A DNA stretch of 36,275 nucleotides from Betaproteobacteria bacterium (lineage in GTDB: Bacteria > Pseudomonadota > Gammaproteobacteria > Burkholderiales > Rhodocyclaceae). Positions 27,108 through 36,275 of this stretch are shown piece after piece. The translations under genes and the position numbers were made by a program. Position 1 is the stretch's first letter, and every line of letters starts with the position of its first letter. Under the pieces are notes generated by a model. It was not told the DNA's origin. It saw only the letters and a program-made list of their open reading frames with translations, and ran no database searches. The DNA lies in the NCBI GenBank assembly GCA_012026675.1, contig VEPA01000205.1:1-36275 (forward strand). Reading direction: 5' to 3'.

Positions 27108-27899
27108 TCAGCCGATTCTCTTCAGCATTGTTTCATGGTCGATTATCGTTTTTGTTCCCAATAGCCAGCGAACACACCAAGCTGAAGCAGGAGCGATCCA
27201 GCGGTTTGTAACTGCATACAGCAAAAGGTGGTTAATCGGCTTCTTCGAAAAGATATGCACGCCATTGGCGCTGGCAAACCGGAGACCCAACTTTGCTGCC
27301 AAGACGTCGAGAGTCCGCCGCTGAAAAAAGCCGATATGCTGCCCGGTGGCAAATGAGTAATACCACCACGCGCCCGGTTGTGGCGGCAAGCCCTCGTACA
27401 ATTCAGTCGTAAACAGGAACGACTCGGCGCCTGTATTGGCAAGGGTTTCCTCTATGAAGGCACCTGGATCTGTTAAATGCTCGATTACTTCAACCGCGGT
27501 AACGGCCTGGCATTTGCCTTTCGACGCATCGAATTCAAAGCCGGCCGCGAGCAGGTTGTCGCAATACTTGTCGGCCCAAAAGAAATCAAACCCGAAATCC
27601 CGCATTAGCCGAACCAGCATGCCGTAGCCGCCCGCAGCGTCCAGATAGCGACCATTGCCTCGTTCGCCCATTGCCCAGTACAGAGCGCTGGCAAACTTGC
27701 ATGCGAGGGAGACGTTACGCATTACCAATCCGGTATCTGCTACGGCAATTGCCCGCGAATAGGCTTCATGGAGCCAATAAGGTTCATGTGCACGCAGGAA
27801 CCCGCAACCGGTGCAGACTTCAAATACCGCCTGATGCTTGCCAATTACCTGGGTTGTAAAGCAGGCAGTCATGCTGCCACTACAAATAGGGCATGCCAT
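27108..27899 (-). CDS. Class I SAM-dependent methyltransferase with N-terminal zinc-ribbon-like CPIC...CTGC motif
   Basis: MACPICSGSM...FEVCTGCGFLRA; YLDAAGGYGMLVRLM; AVTAVEVIEHLTDPGAFIEE. Confidence 0.85.
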   Translation of the reverse strand: MACPICSGSMTACFTTQVIGKHQAVFEVCTGCGFLRAHEPYWLHEAYSRAIAVADTGLVMRNVSLACKFASALYWAMGERGNGRYLDAAGGYGMLVRLMRDFGFDFFWADKYCDNLLAAGFEFDASKGKCQAVTAVEVIEHLTDPGAFIEETLANTGAESFLFTTELYEGLPPQPGAWWYYSFATGQHIGFFQRRTLDVLAAKLGLRFASANGVHIFSKKPINHLLLYAVTNRWIAPASAWCVRWLLGTKTIIDHETMLKRIG

Positions 27900-27914
27900 T
27901 ATTTCATTGAATAC

Positions 27915-28835
27915 TCATTGACCTCGCAGCCATCCGGCAAGTTTTTTCAATATGCGAGTGGTTAGTGGTGACTGGAAATACTGCTTGCTGTATTGATCTG
28001 CCCGGGTGTTTCTGAAAATACCAAGCGGATGCACCAGCGGGAACGTAATTGCGGTGCGTGGCAGATTGGCGACTATGCTTGCCCGTGTAGTGTGCGTTGC
28101 GTCCGCGTCGAAGCCCAGGTTTGAAATCACATTCACTGTCGGGAGAATGCTGATGCGGCCCGCCATCCAGTTGGCGAAGACCCATTGATAGTCCCAGGTG
28201 TCAATTTCGCCCCTGTACGCTCTCTCAAAAATATCTTTCCAGTCGGACGCTTCATTTGCGTTGCCTACCATGTCGGTCAGCCAACCCCCATCCCGTATGG
28301 CCGGCCATTTGGAAAGACTAACGTCGTAGCTGTCTATCCAGCGATCGCGCCAGGTGGCCCAGCCCCAAACATGGAAGTACTTCGAGAAGTAGTAGCTATC
28401 GTCATTGCGGCGGCGACCAAACTGGAAGTTGTCGCCACTGATCATGCCGATACGCTGATCGTATCTGTACCGGTCCAATAATTCCTCGCAGAATCTGAAG
28501 AACGTCGGATCGGGCAAGCAATCATCTTCCAGGATGATGGCTTCTTCCACTTGTTCGAAAACCCAATCTATTCCGCTCGACACCCGCTGCTTGCAGCCGA
28601 GATTCACGTCAGAAAAGTTGGTAAGAATCTCGCAATCCCAATCGACACATTCCAGAATCGCGCGTGTAGCCAACACTTTTTCCATTTCTCCGGGGCGGTT
28701 AAGCCGTGCCCCATCAGCCACTACCAGCAGCTTGGGCGGTTTTGCCCTGGCAATTTCAGCAAAAACGCGCTTCGTGGTGTCTGGTCGATTGAAGATGATA
28801 AAGGCAACCGGGGTAGTCAATTGAAACTCAGCCAT
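27915..28835 (-). CDS. Glycosyltransferase (GT2-like/hemolytic protein HlpA-like)
   Basis: TTPVAFIIFNRPDTTKRVFAEIARAKPPKLLVVADGAR; EEAIILEDDCLPDPTFFRFCEELLDRY; start placed at MAEFQLTT (28835). Confidence 0.85.
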   Translation of the reverse strand: MAEFQLTTPVAFIIFNRPDTTKRVFAEIARAKPPKLLVVADGARLNRPGEMEKVLATRAILECVDWDCEILTNFSDVNLGCKQRVSSGIDWVFEQVEEAIILEDDCLPDPTFFRFCEELLDRYRYDQRIGMISGDNFQFGRRRNDDSYYFSKYFHVWGWATWRDRWIDSYDVSLSKWPAIRDGGWLTDMVGNANEASDWKDIFERAYRGEIDTWDYQWVFANWMAGRISILPTVNVISNLGFDADATHTTRASIVANLPRTAITFPLVHPLGIFRNTRADQYSKQYFQSPLTTRILKKLAGWLRGQ

Positions 28836-29712
28836 GCAGCATCTTCCCGGGGCAATCGAGAATCCGACGCTGCCCATGTTCCGAGCTTACCTTTGGTTGT
28901 CTACCGGGTTTCTTGCGGGGCGGCGTGATATCGGGTTCCAGACGATTGGCATGCGGCACTGCGCCCGTTTGCGCGATGGTGTTGTCGGTAAAAAAAGTGG
29001 TGTTGACAGTTTTTGCATACACCGCATACCCGAGTGAACGCATATATGCAGTCACCGGGTCTGACGCCAAGTCATCGATTGTCAATCCCAGGGTTTCCAC
29101 CAGTACCACCGTTGGCCGGTATTTCTGCCAGTCATTCGACTGAAGCACCTCCAGGTCGAAGCCTTCAACGTCGACGGTGAGAAAGTCGATTGCTTTCCCG
29201 CTCGGCAAATACTTTTTCAAAATTGCCGACAGTGGAACCATAGGTACATCCACCGTAGTTTCGATGGGCCAGTTATCGTTGCATCTCGCGTTCGCCAAAC
29301 TCTGGTCGAATGTATTCAGGGCGGGCTCCTGGAACAAATAAAGTTTTCGCGTTCCTGCTTCCCGGGCGATCCCGCTCTCCAAGTTAATGTCTCGGGGGCG
29401 CTGTTTTCTGAATGCCGACATGCTTCCGGGCATCGCGTCGATATTTATGCCATGCCAGCCTTGTTTATAGAACAAACAAGTATTTGAAAAACGGTACGGA
29501 TGATGAGCGCCAACGTCCACATAGAAGCCGTCATTTATGTGCTTGCCGCCATGCAGCTTGTATAGAAGGGAAGACAACACTCTGTCCTCGCCTTCCTGTG
29601 CATGCGAGAGCTGCCCTTTTTTGTCATGGAAATCAGTTTTTATTTTTTTTAGCATGTCGAAAATATGCTTTCCAAGCATTACCTGGGCAAACATTTTCAG
29701 GCGCTTGTTCAT
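28828..29712 (-). CDS. FkbM-family methyltransferase (second copy)
   Basis: SHAQEGEDRVLSSLL...GFYVDVGAHHPYRFSNTCLFYKQGWHGINIDAMPGS...DFLTVDVEGFDLEVLQSNDW. Confidence 0.92.
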   Translation of the reverse strand: MNKRLKMFAQVMLGKHIFDMLKKIKTDFHDKKGQLSHAQEGEDRVLSSLLYKLHGGKHINDGFYVDVGAHHPYRFSNTCLFYKQGWHGINIDAMPGSMSAFRKQRPRDINLESGIAREAGTRKLYLFQEPALNTFDQSLANARCNDNWPIETTVDVPMVPLSAILKKYLPSGKAIDFLTVDVEGFDLEVLQSNDWQKYRPTVVLVETLGLTIDDLASDPVTAYMRSLGYAVYAKTVNTTFFTDNTIAQTGAVPHANRLEPDITPPRKKPGRQPKVSSEHGQRRILDCPGKMLHG

Positions 29713-29757
29713 CCCTGGTTCGATTCTTGGAAAACACGGATTTGCGCTGCATTGGCA

Positions 29758-31089
29758 TTATTGGTCGCCACGGTGCCTACCCCAGCCTGGATTGACGGAT
29801 GACGTCATTTCATAGAATCTGGCTCTGGTTTTGCTATGAAACAACAGAGCGAGATAGGCTGCAATGCCGTATGACGCAAACGTGGCGAATGCCACGCCAT
29901 TTATTCCGTAAATGGGGATGAGGAAATAGTTAAGAACGACATTCGTGGCAGCCCCCACCAGGGTGTTCAGAGTTGCCAACTTTTGCAGATTCTCGGTCAG
30001 AAACCACTGGCCGTTTGCCACACCCAACCCGACAAATATTCCCGCCCAAACGTGAATTGACAACACGACACCGCCTTCCTGATACATCGCCCCGTAAAGT
30101 GTTGCCATGATACTGTCGGCCATCAACGTAACCGGCACGGCGACACCGACAGCCAAGTAAAGCATCATGGAGTAGAGTCGCCGAAGCCTTTGATTATAAA
30201 GCTCCTGGCTCACGTGTTTTGCATTCACAATGGCAGGAAAGAGCGATGTCGCAACAATTGTTGGCACGAAATACCATGCCTCGGAAACCCTGACGGCAGC
30301 GGAGTACAAACCTACCTCCCGCGTCCCGAGCATTTCTTTGATCATGATCTGATCAATGCGCATATATAAGCTGATTGCAACACCTGAGAGGATAAGTGGC
30401 CAGGAGTTTTTGAGCATTGTTCTAGCTGTCCCCATGGCAAAGTGGCCGAAGAAGCTCCCAAGCTTCCGACGCCAATAGGCAAAAGCCAGAGACAGCGCCA
30501 GGGAAATCTGGTCTATCACGCTTACCACTACAAACCAGAGCAAATCGGCCTGGACGAAGACAAAGTACAGCTTCAGCATGGAGGAGATTGCCAGCTGAAC
30601 TATTTTTGCGGCCGCTACATACTTGGCAAGAACCTTGGACTGGAAATAGAAATCCATCACATCGAAAGACTGGAAAATCAGGCCGCTGCCGATGATGAAG
30701 ATATAGAGAATTGTTGTCCTGTCGTTACCGGTAAATGGCACCGCCGTCGCCAGGATACACAGGGTCAGCAAGGCTCCTGCCATTTTGAGCCAGAACGCAG
30801 TTCCGAGATAAACATCCCGCTTTTCAGGATGGTTGACCAGGTCGCGTACCACAATGCCGTCCAGGCCCAGTTTGGCAATGCTGGCGAAAAGCGTCACGAA
30901 GGCCAAGGCATAGCTATAAACGCCAAACTGCTTCGGCCCGAGGTAGCGGGCAACATAAATGACTACAAACAAGCCGGCGAATATGCGCAGGACTTGCTCA
31001 CCCAACATCCACGACGCGTTTAAAAAATAACGACGGAAGCCCTGGTGACTCGCTATCTCGCAGATAACTGTTTTAATTGCGGTTAGCAC
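29758..31089 (-). CDS. Polysaccharide flippase (Wzx/RfbX family)
   Basis: 12-14 hydrophobic helices; LGPKQFGVYSYALAFVTLFASIAKLGLDGIVVRDLV. Confidence 0.93.
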   Translation of the reverse strand: MLTAIKTVICEIASHQGFRRYFLNASWMLGEQVLRIFAGLFVVIYVARYLGPKQFGVYSYALAFVTLFASIAKLGLDGIVVRDLVNHPEKRDVYLGTAFWLKMAGALLTLCILATAVPFTGNDRTTILYIFIIGSGLIFQSFDVMDFYFQSKVLAKYVAAAKIVQLAISSMLKLYFVFVQADLLWFVVVSVIDQISLALSLAFAYWRRKLGSFFGHFAMGTARTMLKNSWPLILSGVAISLYMRIDQIMIKEMLGTREVGLYSAAVRVSEAWYFVPTIVATSLFPAIVNAKHVSQELYNQRLRRLYSMMLYLAVGVAVPVTLMADSIMATLYGAMYQEGGVVLSIHVWAGIFVGLGVANGQWFLTENLQKLATLNTLVGAATNVVLNYFLIPIYGINGVAFATFASYGIAAYLALLFHSKTRARFYEMTSSVNPGWGRHRGDQ

Positions 31090-31461
31090 TGGGGGCTATC
31101 ACCCATGTCCGGGAGGCGTTTCGGTTCATGCCCAAGATAGTGCGTATGGGGCGCAAAATTGTTGTTGGGTCGTATGCATCGGGCCTCATCATTCTCGCAA
31201 GCCGAGCGTGCCACGCAAAAAACATCGTCGTTGAAAACGTCAATTTGTCGCCAGGGGAGCGCTGACCACCGTGGCAGGCAAATCTCCGATTTTTTTGAGT
31301 TCAGCTTTGACCAAATGGTATCAGAGCCTCCAGCCAGGCCCTTTGTCCCTGGCCATAAACAATCCCCTTATCCCCAAATAGAAATAATCGCATTGGCGCC
31401 AGAAGGGGAAATTGATAGCCTTGCGCCTTCAAGAATATCAATACATTCGAGGAGACTTGGC

Positions 31462-32676
31462 ATGGCGTTGGTCAATCCGCATGGCGGCGGCAGTCTGCGA
31501 CCCCTTTTGCTCGATGGCGAGGCGCTGATCGCCGAGTTGGCACGCGCTTCCTCGCTGCCCAAGGTTAAGGTCAGTTCCCGCGAAAAGGGCGACATCGTCA
31601 TGCTCGGCCAGGGTGGTTTCACCCCGCTCGAAGGCTTCATGACCCACGCCGACTGGCAGGGCGTTTGCGATGGCATGAAGACGGCCGCCGGCCTGTTCTG
31701 GCCGATCCCGATCACGCTGTCAACCGACAAAAACACTGCCGCAGGCTTCCACACCGGTGGGGATATTGCCCTGATCGATCCGGACGATGGTTCGATATTG
31801 GCCACCATGAATGTGACGGAGAAATATTCGATCAACAAGGCCCACGAGTGCGCCATGGTGTTCAAGACCACCGACCTTGAGCATCCCGGCGTCAAGATGG
31901 TCATGGAGCAGGGCGATATCAATCTCGCCGGCCCGATCAAGGTGCTGTCGCTGGGCGGCTTTCCCGAGACCTATGGCGCGCTGCTGATGTCGCCCAAGGA
32001 AACCCGTACGCTGTTCGAATCCTACGGCTGGAGCAAGGTGGCCGCTTTCCAGACGCGCAACCCGATGCATCGCTCCCACGAATACCTGGCCAAGGTGGCG
32101 ATCGAGACCTGCGACGGCGTCATGGTGCATTCGCTGTTGGGCAACCTGAAGCCCGGCGACATCCCCGCCGACGTGCGCACCGAGGCAATCGGCACGCTGA
32201 TCGATCACTATTTCGTCAAGAAGACCGTGGTCCAGGCCGGCTATCCGCTGGACATGCGCTACGCCGGCCCGCGAGAGGCGCTGCTGCACGCGCTGTTCCG
32301 CCAAAACTATGGCTGCTCGCACCTGATCGTCGGTCGCGACCATGCCGGGGTCGGCAGCTACTACGGCCCATTCGATGCCCACGACATCTTCGACGAACTG
32401 CCCAAGGGCTCGCTGGAGACCCAGGCGCTGAAGATCGACTGGACCTTCTGGTGTTACAAGTGCGGCGGCATGGCTTCGGCCCGTACCTGTCCGCACGACG
32501 AGCAGCATCGCCTGCTGCTGTCCGGGACCAAGCTGCGCAAGATGCTTTCCGAAGGCGGCGAGGTGCCCGCGGAATTTTCCCGTCCGGAGGTGCTGGAAGT
32601 GCTGCGCGCCTATTACGCCGGTCTGGCCGAACATGAGAAGGTCGAAGTCAAGTTGTCCGGGCATTCCGCCCGCTGA
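31462..32676 (+). CDS. sat: Sulfate adenylyltransferase (dissimilatory-type ATP sulfurylase)
   Basis: [32 protein letters not shown] (QxRNPxHxxH); [57 protein letters not shown] before ATG 31462. Confidence 0.96.
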   Translation: MALVNPHGGGSLRPLLLDGEALIAELARASSLPKVKVSSREKGDIVMLGQGGFTPLEGFMTHADWQGVCDGMKTAAGLFWPIPITLSTDKNTAAGFHTGGDIALIDPDDGSILATMNVTEKYSINKAHECAMVFKTTDLEHPGVKMVMEQGDINLAGPIKVLSLGGFPETYGALLMSPKETRTLFESYGWSKVAAFQTRNPMHRSHEYLAKVAIETCDGVMVHSLLGNLKPGDIPADVRTEAIGTLIDHYFVKKTVVQAGYPLDMRYAGPREALLHALFRQNYGCSHLIVGRDHAGVGSYYGPFDAHDIFDELPKGSLETQALKIDWTFWCYKCGGMASARTCPHDEQHRLLLSGTKLRKMLSEGGEVPAEFSRPEVLEVLRAYYAGLAEHEKVEVKLSGHSAR

Positions 32677-32738
32677 GTGCTGTTTCGCGTTAAAGCCCGT
32701 TTTTTTGATCCACACCGCAACCAAGGAGTAGAAACCAA

Positions 32739-33251
32739 ATGCCAACCTTTGTTCGTACCGAGAAGTGCGATGGCTGCAAGGGGCAGGACAAGACTGCCTG
32801 CATGTACATCTGCCCGCACGATCTGATGAAACTGGACAAGGACGGTTCCGAAACCGGCCATGCCATGAAAGCCTTCAACCAGGAACCGGAGCAGTGCTGG
32901 GAGTGCTACTCCTGCGGCAAGATCTGTCCGCAGGGCGCCATCGAATGCCGCCACTACGCCGACATAGTGCCGCTGGGCGGTTCGGTGCAGCCGCTGCGCG
33001 GATCCGACTCCATCATGTGGACCATCAAGTTCCGCAATGGCACGCTCAAGCGTTTCAAGTTCCCGATCCGCACCACGGCCGAAGGCTCAATCGATCCCTA
33101 CGGCGGCAAGCCGATGCCCAAGATGTCCGAACTCACCGTTGACGGCGTATTCACCCGTGCCGTCATGGGTGGCTTCCGCGCCGGCAACCCTGCCGAACTG
33201 ATTCGCAAAAAATCGACCAATCGAGGAAACGAAAATGGCTGGAACATTTGA
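32739..33251 (+). CDS. aprB: Adenylylsulfate reductase beta subunit (ferredoxin-like)
   Basis: MPTFVRTEKCDGCKGQDKTACMYICPHDLM...CWECYSCGKICPQGAIECRHYADIVPLGG. Confidence 0.97.
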   Translation: MPTFVRTEKCDGCKGQDKTACMYICPHDLMKLDKDGSETGHAMKAFNQEPEQCWECYSCGKICPQGAIECRHYADIVPLGGSVQPLRGSDSIMWTIKFRNGTLKRFKFPIRTTAEGSIDPYGGKPMPKMSELTVDGVFTRAVMGGFRAGNPAELIRKKSTNRGNENGWNI

Positions 33252-35262
33252 AGCACCGGAAGTCGTCTACGAAGAACTGGACGTTCTGCTCGTCGGCGGC
33301 GGCATGGCCTGCTGCGGCACGGCTTACGAAATCATGCGTTGGGCCGAGGCCCTGAAGGCCGAGACCGGCAAGGAACTCAAGATCAAGCTGGTCGACAAGG
33401 CGGCCATGGATCGCTCCGGTGCCGTGGCGCAGGGCCTGTCCGCGATCAACACCTACATCGGCGACAAGCAGGATCCCGCCGACTACGCGCGCATGGTCTC
33501 CAACGACCTGATGGGCATCACCCGCGACGACCTGGCTTACGACGAGGGTCGCAACGTTGACGACTCCGTGCATCTGATCGAGGAGTGGGGCCTGCCGATT
33601 TGGAAGACCGACCCCGACGGTGTGCGTCACGACGGCGCCGAAGCGCAGAAGGAAGGCTTGCCGGCTCTGAAGGATGGCGGCCAGCCGGTTCGTTCGGGCA
33701 AGTGGCAGATCATGATCAACGGCGAATCCTACAAGTGGATCGTCGCCGAAGCCGCCAAGAAGGCCCTCGGCCTCGACCGCATCGTGGAGCGCGTCTTCAT
33801 TGTGCATCTGATCAACGACAAGAACGATCCGACCCGCATCGCCGGCGCCGCCGGTTTTTCGGTGCGCGAGAACAAGATCTACATATACAAGGCCAAGGCC
33901 GTGATGCTGGCTGCCGGCGGCTGCGTCAACCTGTTCCGTCCGCGTTCGGTGGGCGAGGGCTCGGGTCGCGCCTGGTACCCGGTGTGGAACGCCGGCTCGA
34001 CCTACGCCATGGCTGCCGAAGCCGGTGCCGAGATGACCATGATGGAAAACCGCTTCGTACCCGCCCGCTTCAAGGATGGCTACGGCCCGGTCGGCGCCTG
34101 GTTCCTGTTGTTCAAGGCCAAGGCCACCAATGCCTACGGCGAAGACTACATGGTCAAGAACAAGGAAATGCTGAACGACTACCCGCCCTACGGGCAGGCT
34201 GCCGTGCCCGCGTCCTGCCTGCGCAACCACCTGATGCTGAAGGAAATGAAGGAAGGTCGCGGCCCGATCTACATGGATACCGTCACCGCCCTGGCCAAGC
34301 TGGCCGAGACCCTGACGCCGAAGGAAGTGAAGCACCTCGAAGCCGAAGCCTGGGAAGACTTCCTCGACATGTGCGTCGGCCAGTGCGGCATCTGGGTCGG
34401 CGAGAACGTCGATCCGCGCGAGAAGAACTCCGAACTGATGCCGACCGAGCCCTACCTGCTCGGTTCGCACTCCGGCTGCTGCGGTATCTGGGTTTCGGGT
34501 CCGACCGACGTCGGAGCGCCGACCACGGAAGAGTACGACGGCGTTCCCGCGCACCTGCCGAAGGGCTGGAACTGGGGCTATCGCTCGATGACCACCGTCA
34601 AGGGTCTATTCACTGCCGGCGACGGCGTGGGTGCTTCCGGCCACAAGTTCTCCTCGGGCTCCCATACCGAAGGCCGTCTGGCCGCCAAGTCGATGGTCAA
34701 GTACTGCCTCGACAACGCCGATTTGAAGCCCGAGTTCGACGAGACCCATGAACAGATCGCTGAAACCATCTGGAGGCCGGTGCGTACTTTCCTTGAGCAC
34801 AAGAACTACACCACGGCGATCGACGTCAATCCGAACTACATCACGCCCAAGATGCTGCAGATGCGCCTGCAGAAGATCATGGACGAGTACGTCGCCGGCG
34901 TTGCTACCTACTACAACACCAACGACAAGATGCTGGCCGTTGCGGAAGAGAAGCTCGAGATGCTGAAGGAAGACTCGCTCAAGCTGCGTGCCAAGGACCT
35001 GCACGAGCTGCTGCGCGCCTGGGAAAACTACCATCGCATCCTTACGGCAGAAGCCCACATGAAGCACATCCAGTTCCGCGAAGAGAGCCGTTACCCCGGC
35101 TTCTACTATCGTACCGACAAGAACTTCGTCGACGAGGAGAACTGGCACTGCTTCGTGAATTCGATCTACGACAAGCACAGCAAGAAGTGGACCTGCTTCA
35201 AGCGCAAGCACGTCGACCTCGTCGACAAGTCGAAGCTCTTCAAGGCCGCCGCGCCGCACTAA
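33235..35262 (+). CDS. aprA: Adenylylsulfate reductase alpha subunit (FAD-containing)
   Basis: DVLLVGGGMACCGTAYEIMRWAE; DKAAMDRSGAVAQGLSAINTYIG; FTAGDGVGASGHKFSSGSHTEGR; overlaps aprB by 17 nt. Confidence 0.97.
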   Translation: MAGTFEAPEVVYEELDVLLVGGGMACCGTAYEIMRWAEALKAETGKELKIKLVDKAAMDRSGAVAQGLSAINTYIGDKQDPADYARMVSNDLMGITRDDLAYDEGRNVDDSVHLIEEWGLPIWKTDPDGVRHDGAEAQKEGLPALKDGGQPVRSGKWQIMINGESYKWIVAEAAKKALGLDRIVERVFIVHLINDKNDPTRIAGAAGFSVRENKIYIYKAKAVMLAAGGCVNLFRPRSVGEGSGRAWYPVWNAGSTYAMAAEAGAEMTMMENRFVPARFKDGYGPVGAWFLLFKAKATNAYGEDYMVKNKEMLNDYPPYGQAAVPASCLRNHLMLKEMKEGRGPIYMDTVTALAKLAETLTPKEVKHLEAEAWEDFLDMCVGQCGIWVGENVDPREKNSELMPTEPYLLGSHSGCCGIWVSGPTDVGAPTTEEYDGVPAHLPKGWNWGYRSMTTVKGLFTAGDGVGASGHKFSSGSHTEGRLAAKSMVKYCLDNADLKPEFDETHEQIAETIWRPVRTFLEHKNYTTAIDVNPNYITPKMLQMRLQKIMDEYVAGVATYYNTNDKMLAVAEEKLEMLKEDSLKLRAKDLHELLRAWENYHRILTAEAHMKHIQFREESRYPGFYYRTDKNFVDEENWHCFVNSIYDKHSKKWTCFKRKHVDLVDKSKLFKAAAPH

Positions 35263-35285
35263 GCGTCCTGTCAGCGGTAACATGG

Positions 35286-35320
35286 CAGGCCGGAAGCCGC
35301 GAGGCTCCCGGCCTGTTTTC
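35286..35320 (+). terminator. Rho-independent terminator after aprA
   Basis: caggccgg-aagccgcgaggct-ccggcctg-tttt with inner agcc/ggct stem. Confidence 0.88.
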
Positions 35321-35359
35321 TTTATGTAACCGTAACCCCCAGACGTCACGAGGTTTCTC

Positions 35360-36253
35360 ATGTCCCAGCCCGATATCCCGTTTCCGCAAAGCCCGGTTCT
35401 CCCCACCATGGTGGACGAGAAGTACGTCATCGAGTTCTCCTGCCACAAGGGCATTGGCTGCTGGAACGCCTGCTGTTCCAATATCGACATTTCACTGACG
35501 CCTTACGACGTGCTGCGCATGAAGACGCGGCTCGGCATCACCTCCACCGAGTTCCTCAGGGATTACACGGTGCCCTATGAATTCGACAAGGACAGCATCG
35601 CCGGCGTCAAGTTCCGCCCCGTGGAAGGGGGCACCAGCTGTCGTTTCATGAAGCCGGAAGGCTGCGACATCTACACGGACAGGCCGACCGCCTGCCGCTA
35701 CTATCCGGTGGCCCTGCTGTCGATGCGCAGGCAGGACGAATATGTGGACCGCGACTCCTACGCCATCGTCAAGGAAGATCACTGCAAGGGTCACGAGGTC
35801 AATCGCCGTATCACCATTGCCGACTATCGCGAGGAACAGGGGCTGGAGGAATACGACGAGCTGGCGCGCGGCTGGCGCCAGCTGGTTCTGAAGAAGAAGT
35901 CCTCGGGGCCGCCCATCGGCAAGCCGACCCTGCGCAGCCGCCAGCTGTTCTTCATGGCCTGCTACGACGTCGACCGCTTTCGCGAGTTCGTCAGTGCGGA
36001 ATCCTTCAACAAGCTGTTCGACTTGCCGCAAGCCGAGAAGGAAGCACTGCTGAAGGACGACGTCGCGTTACTGCAGTTCGCCTTCCGTTTCCTGCGCCAG
36101 GTGTTGTTCGGTGAAGAGAGCATCGCACTGAATGCCGAGGAGGCACAGCAGCGCCTGGCCAAGGTCCAGGAGAAGCGCCTGATCGAAGAACGCGAGGCCG
36201 CCAAGAAGCGTGCGCTGGAGGCCGAAACCGAGGGTGACGAAGACTTCGACTGA
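35360..36253 (+). CDS. YkgJ-family Cys-cluster (zinc/iron-chelating) protein
   Basis: FSCHKGIGCWNACCSNIDISLTPYDVLRMK...TSCRFMKPEGCDIYTDRPTACRYYPVA. Confidence 0.85.
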   Translation: MSQPDIPFPQSPVLPTMVDEKYVIEFSCHKGIGCWNACCSNIDISLTPYDVLRMKTRLGITSTEFLRDYTVPYEFDKDSIAGVKFRPVEGGTSCRFMKPEGCDIYTDRPTACRYYPVALLSMRRQDEYVDRDSYAIVKEDHCKGHEVNRRITIADYREEQGLEEYDELARGWRQLVLKKKSSGPPIGKPTLRSRQLFFMACYDVDRFREFVSAESFNKLFDLPQAEKEALLKDDVALLQFAFRFLRQVLFGEESIALNAEEAQQRLAKVQEKRLIEEREAAKKRALEAETEGDEDFD

Positions 36254-36275
36254 CGCGATGCAAAAGAAAAGTCGG

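Noticed and set aside
33163-34554. 463-aa minus-strand ORF antisense to aprA
   Set aside because: Shadow frame of a highly conserved aprA; no domain motifs.

Overview
Chromosomal window from a probable betaproteobacterium; the sat-aprBA genes suggest a sulfur-metabolising lineage (taxonomy is inferred from gene content and SucD/Apr sequence feel only). Left to right: (1) the 3' part of sucC, then sucD interrupted by an in-frame TAG at the domain boundary. (2) A tightly packed eight-gene signalling operon, about 2.0-14.5 kb: CHASE2-Ser/Thr kinase, PP2C phosphatase, FHA protein, CHASE2-class III cyclase, metallo-beta-lactamase-fold protein resembling class II cAMP phosphodiesterase, cNMP-binding/rhodanese protein, GAF-PilB/GspE ATPase, and GAF-HD-GYP protein. 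(3) A very short (59 aa) type IV prepilin behind a good sigma54-type -24/-12 promoter, followed by a separate small Sec-exported Cys-containing protein and an ABC transporter set. This layout recalls the Geobacter split pilin (PilA-N/PilA-C) and the Myxococcus pilA-pilGHI neighbourhood. (4) An LTA-synthase-like sulfatase and an O-antigen-ligase-like protein. (5) A minus-strand exopolysaccharide cluster, about 21.5-31.1 kb. (6) sat-aprB-aprA and a YkgJ-type Cys-cluster protein. Best candidate for an under-described system: the split-pilin/ABC module coupled to a self-contained cyclic-nucleotide plus Ser/Thr phospho-signalling operon. A 22-bp dispersed intergenic repeat was also found.
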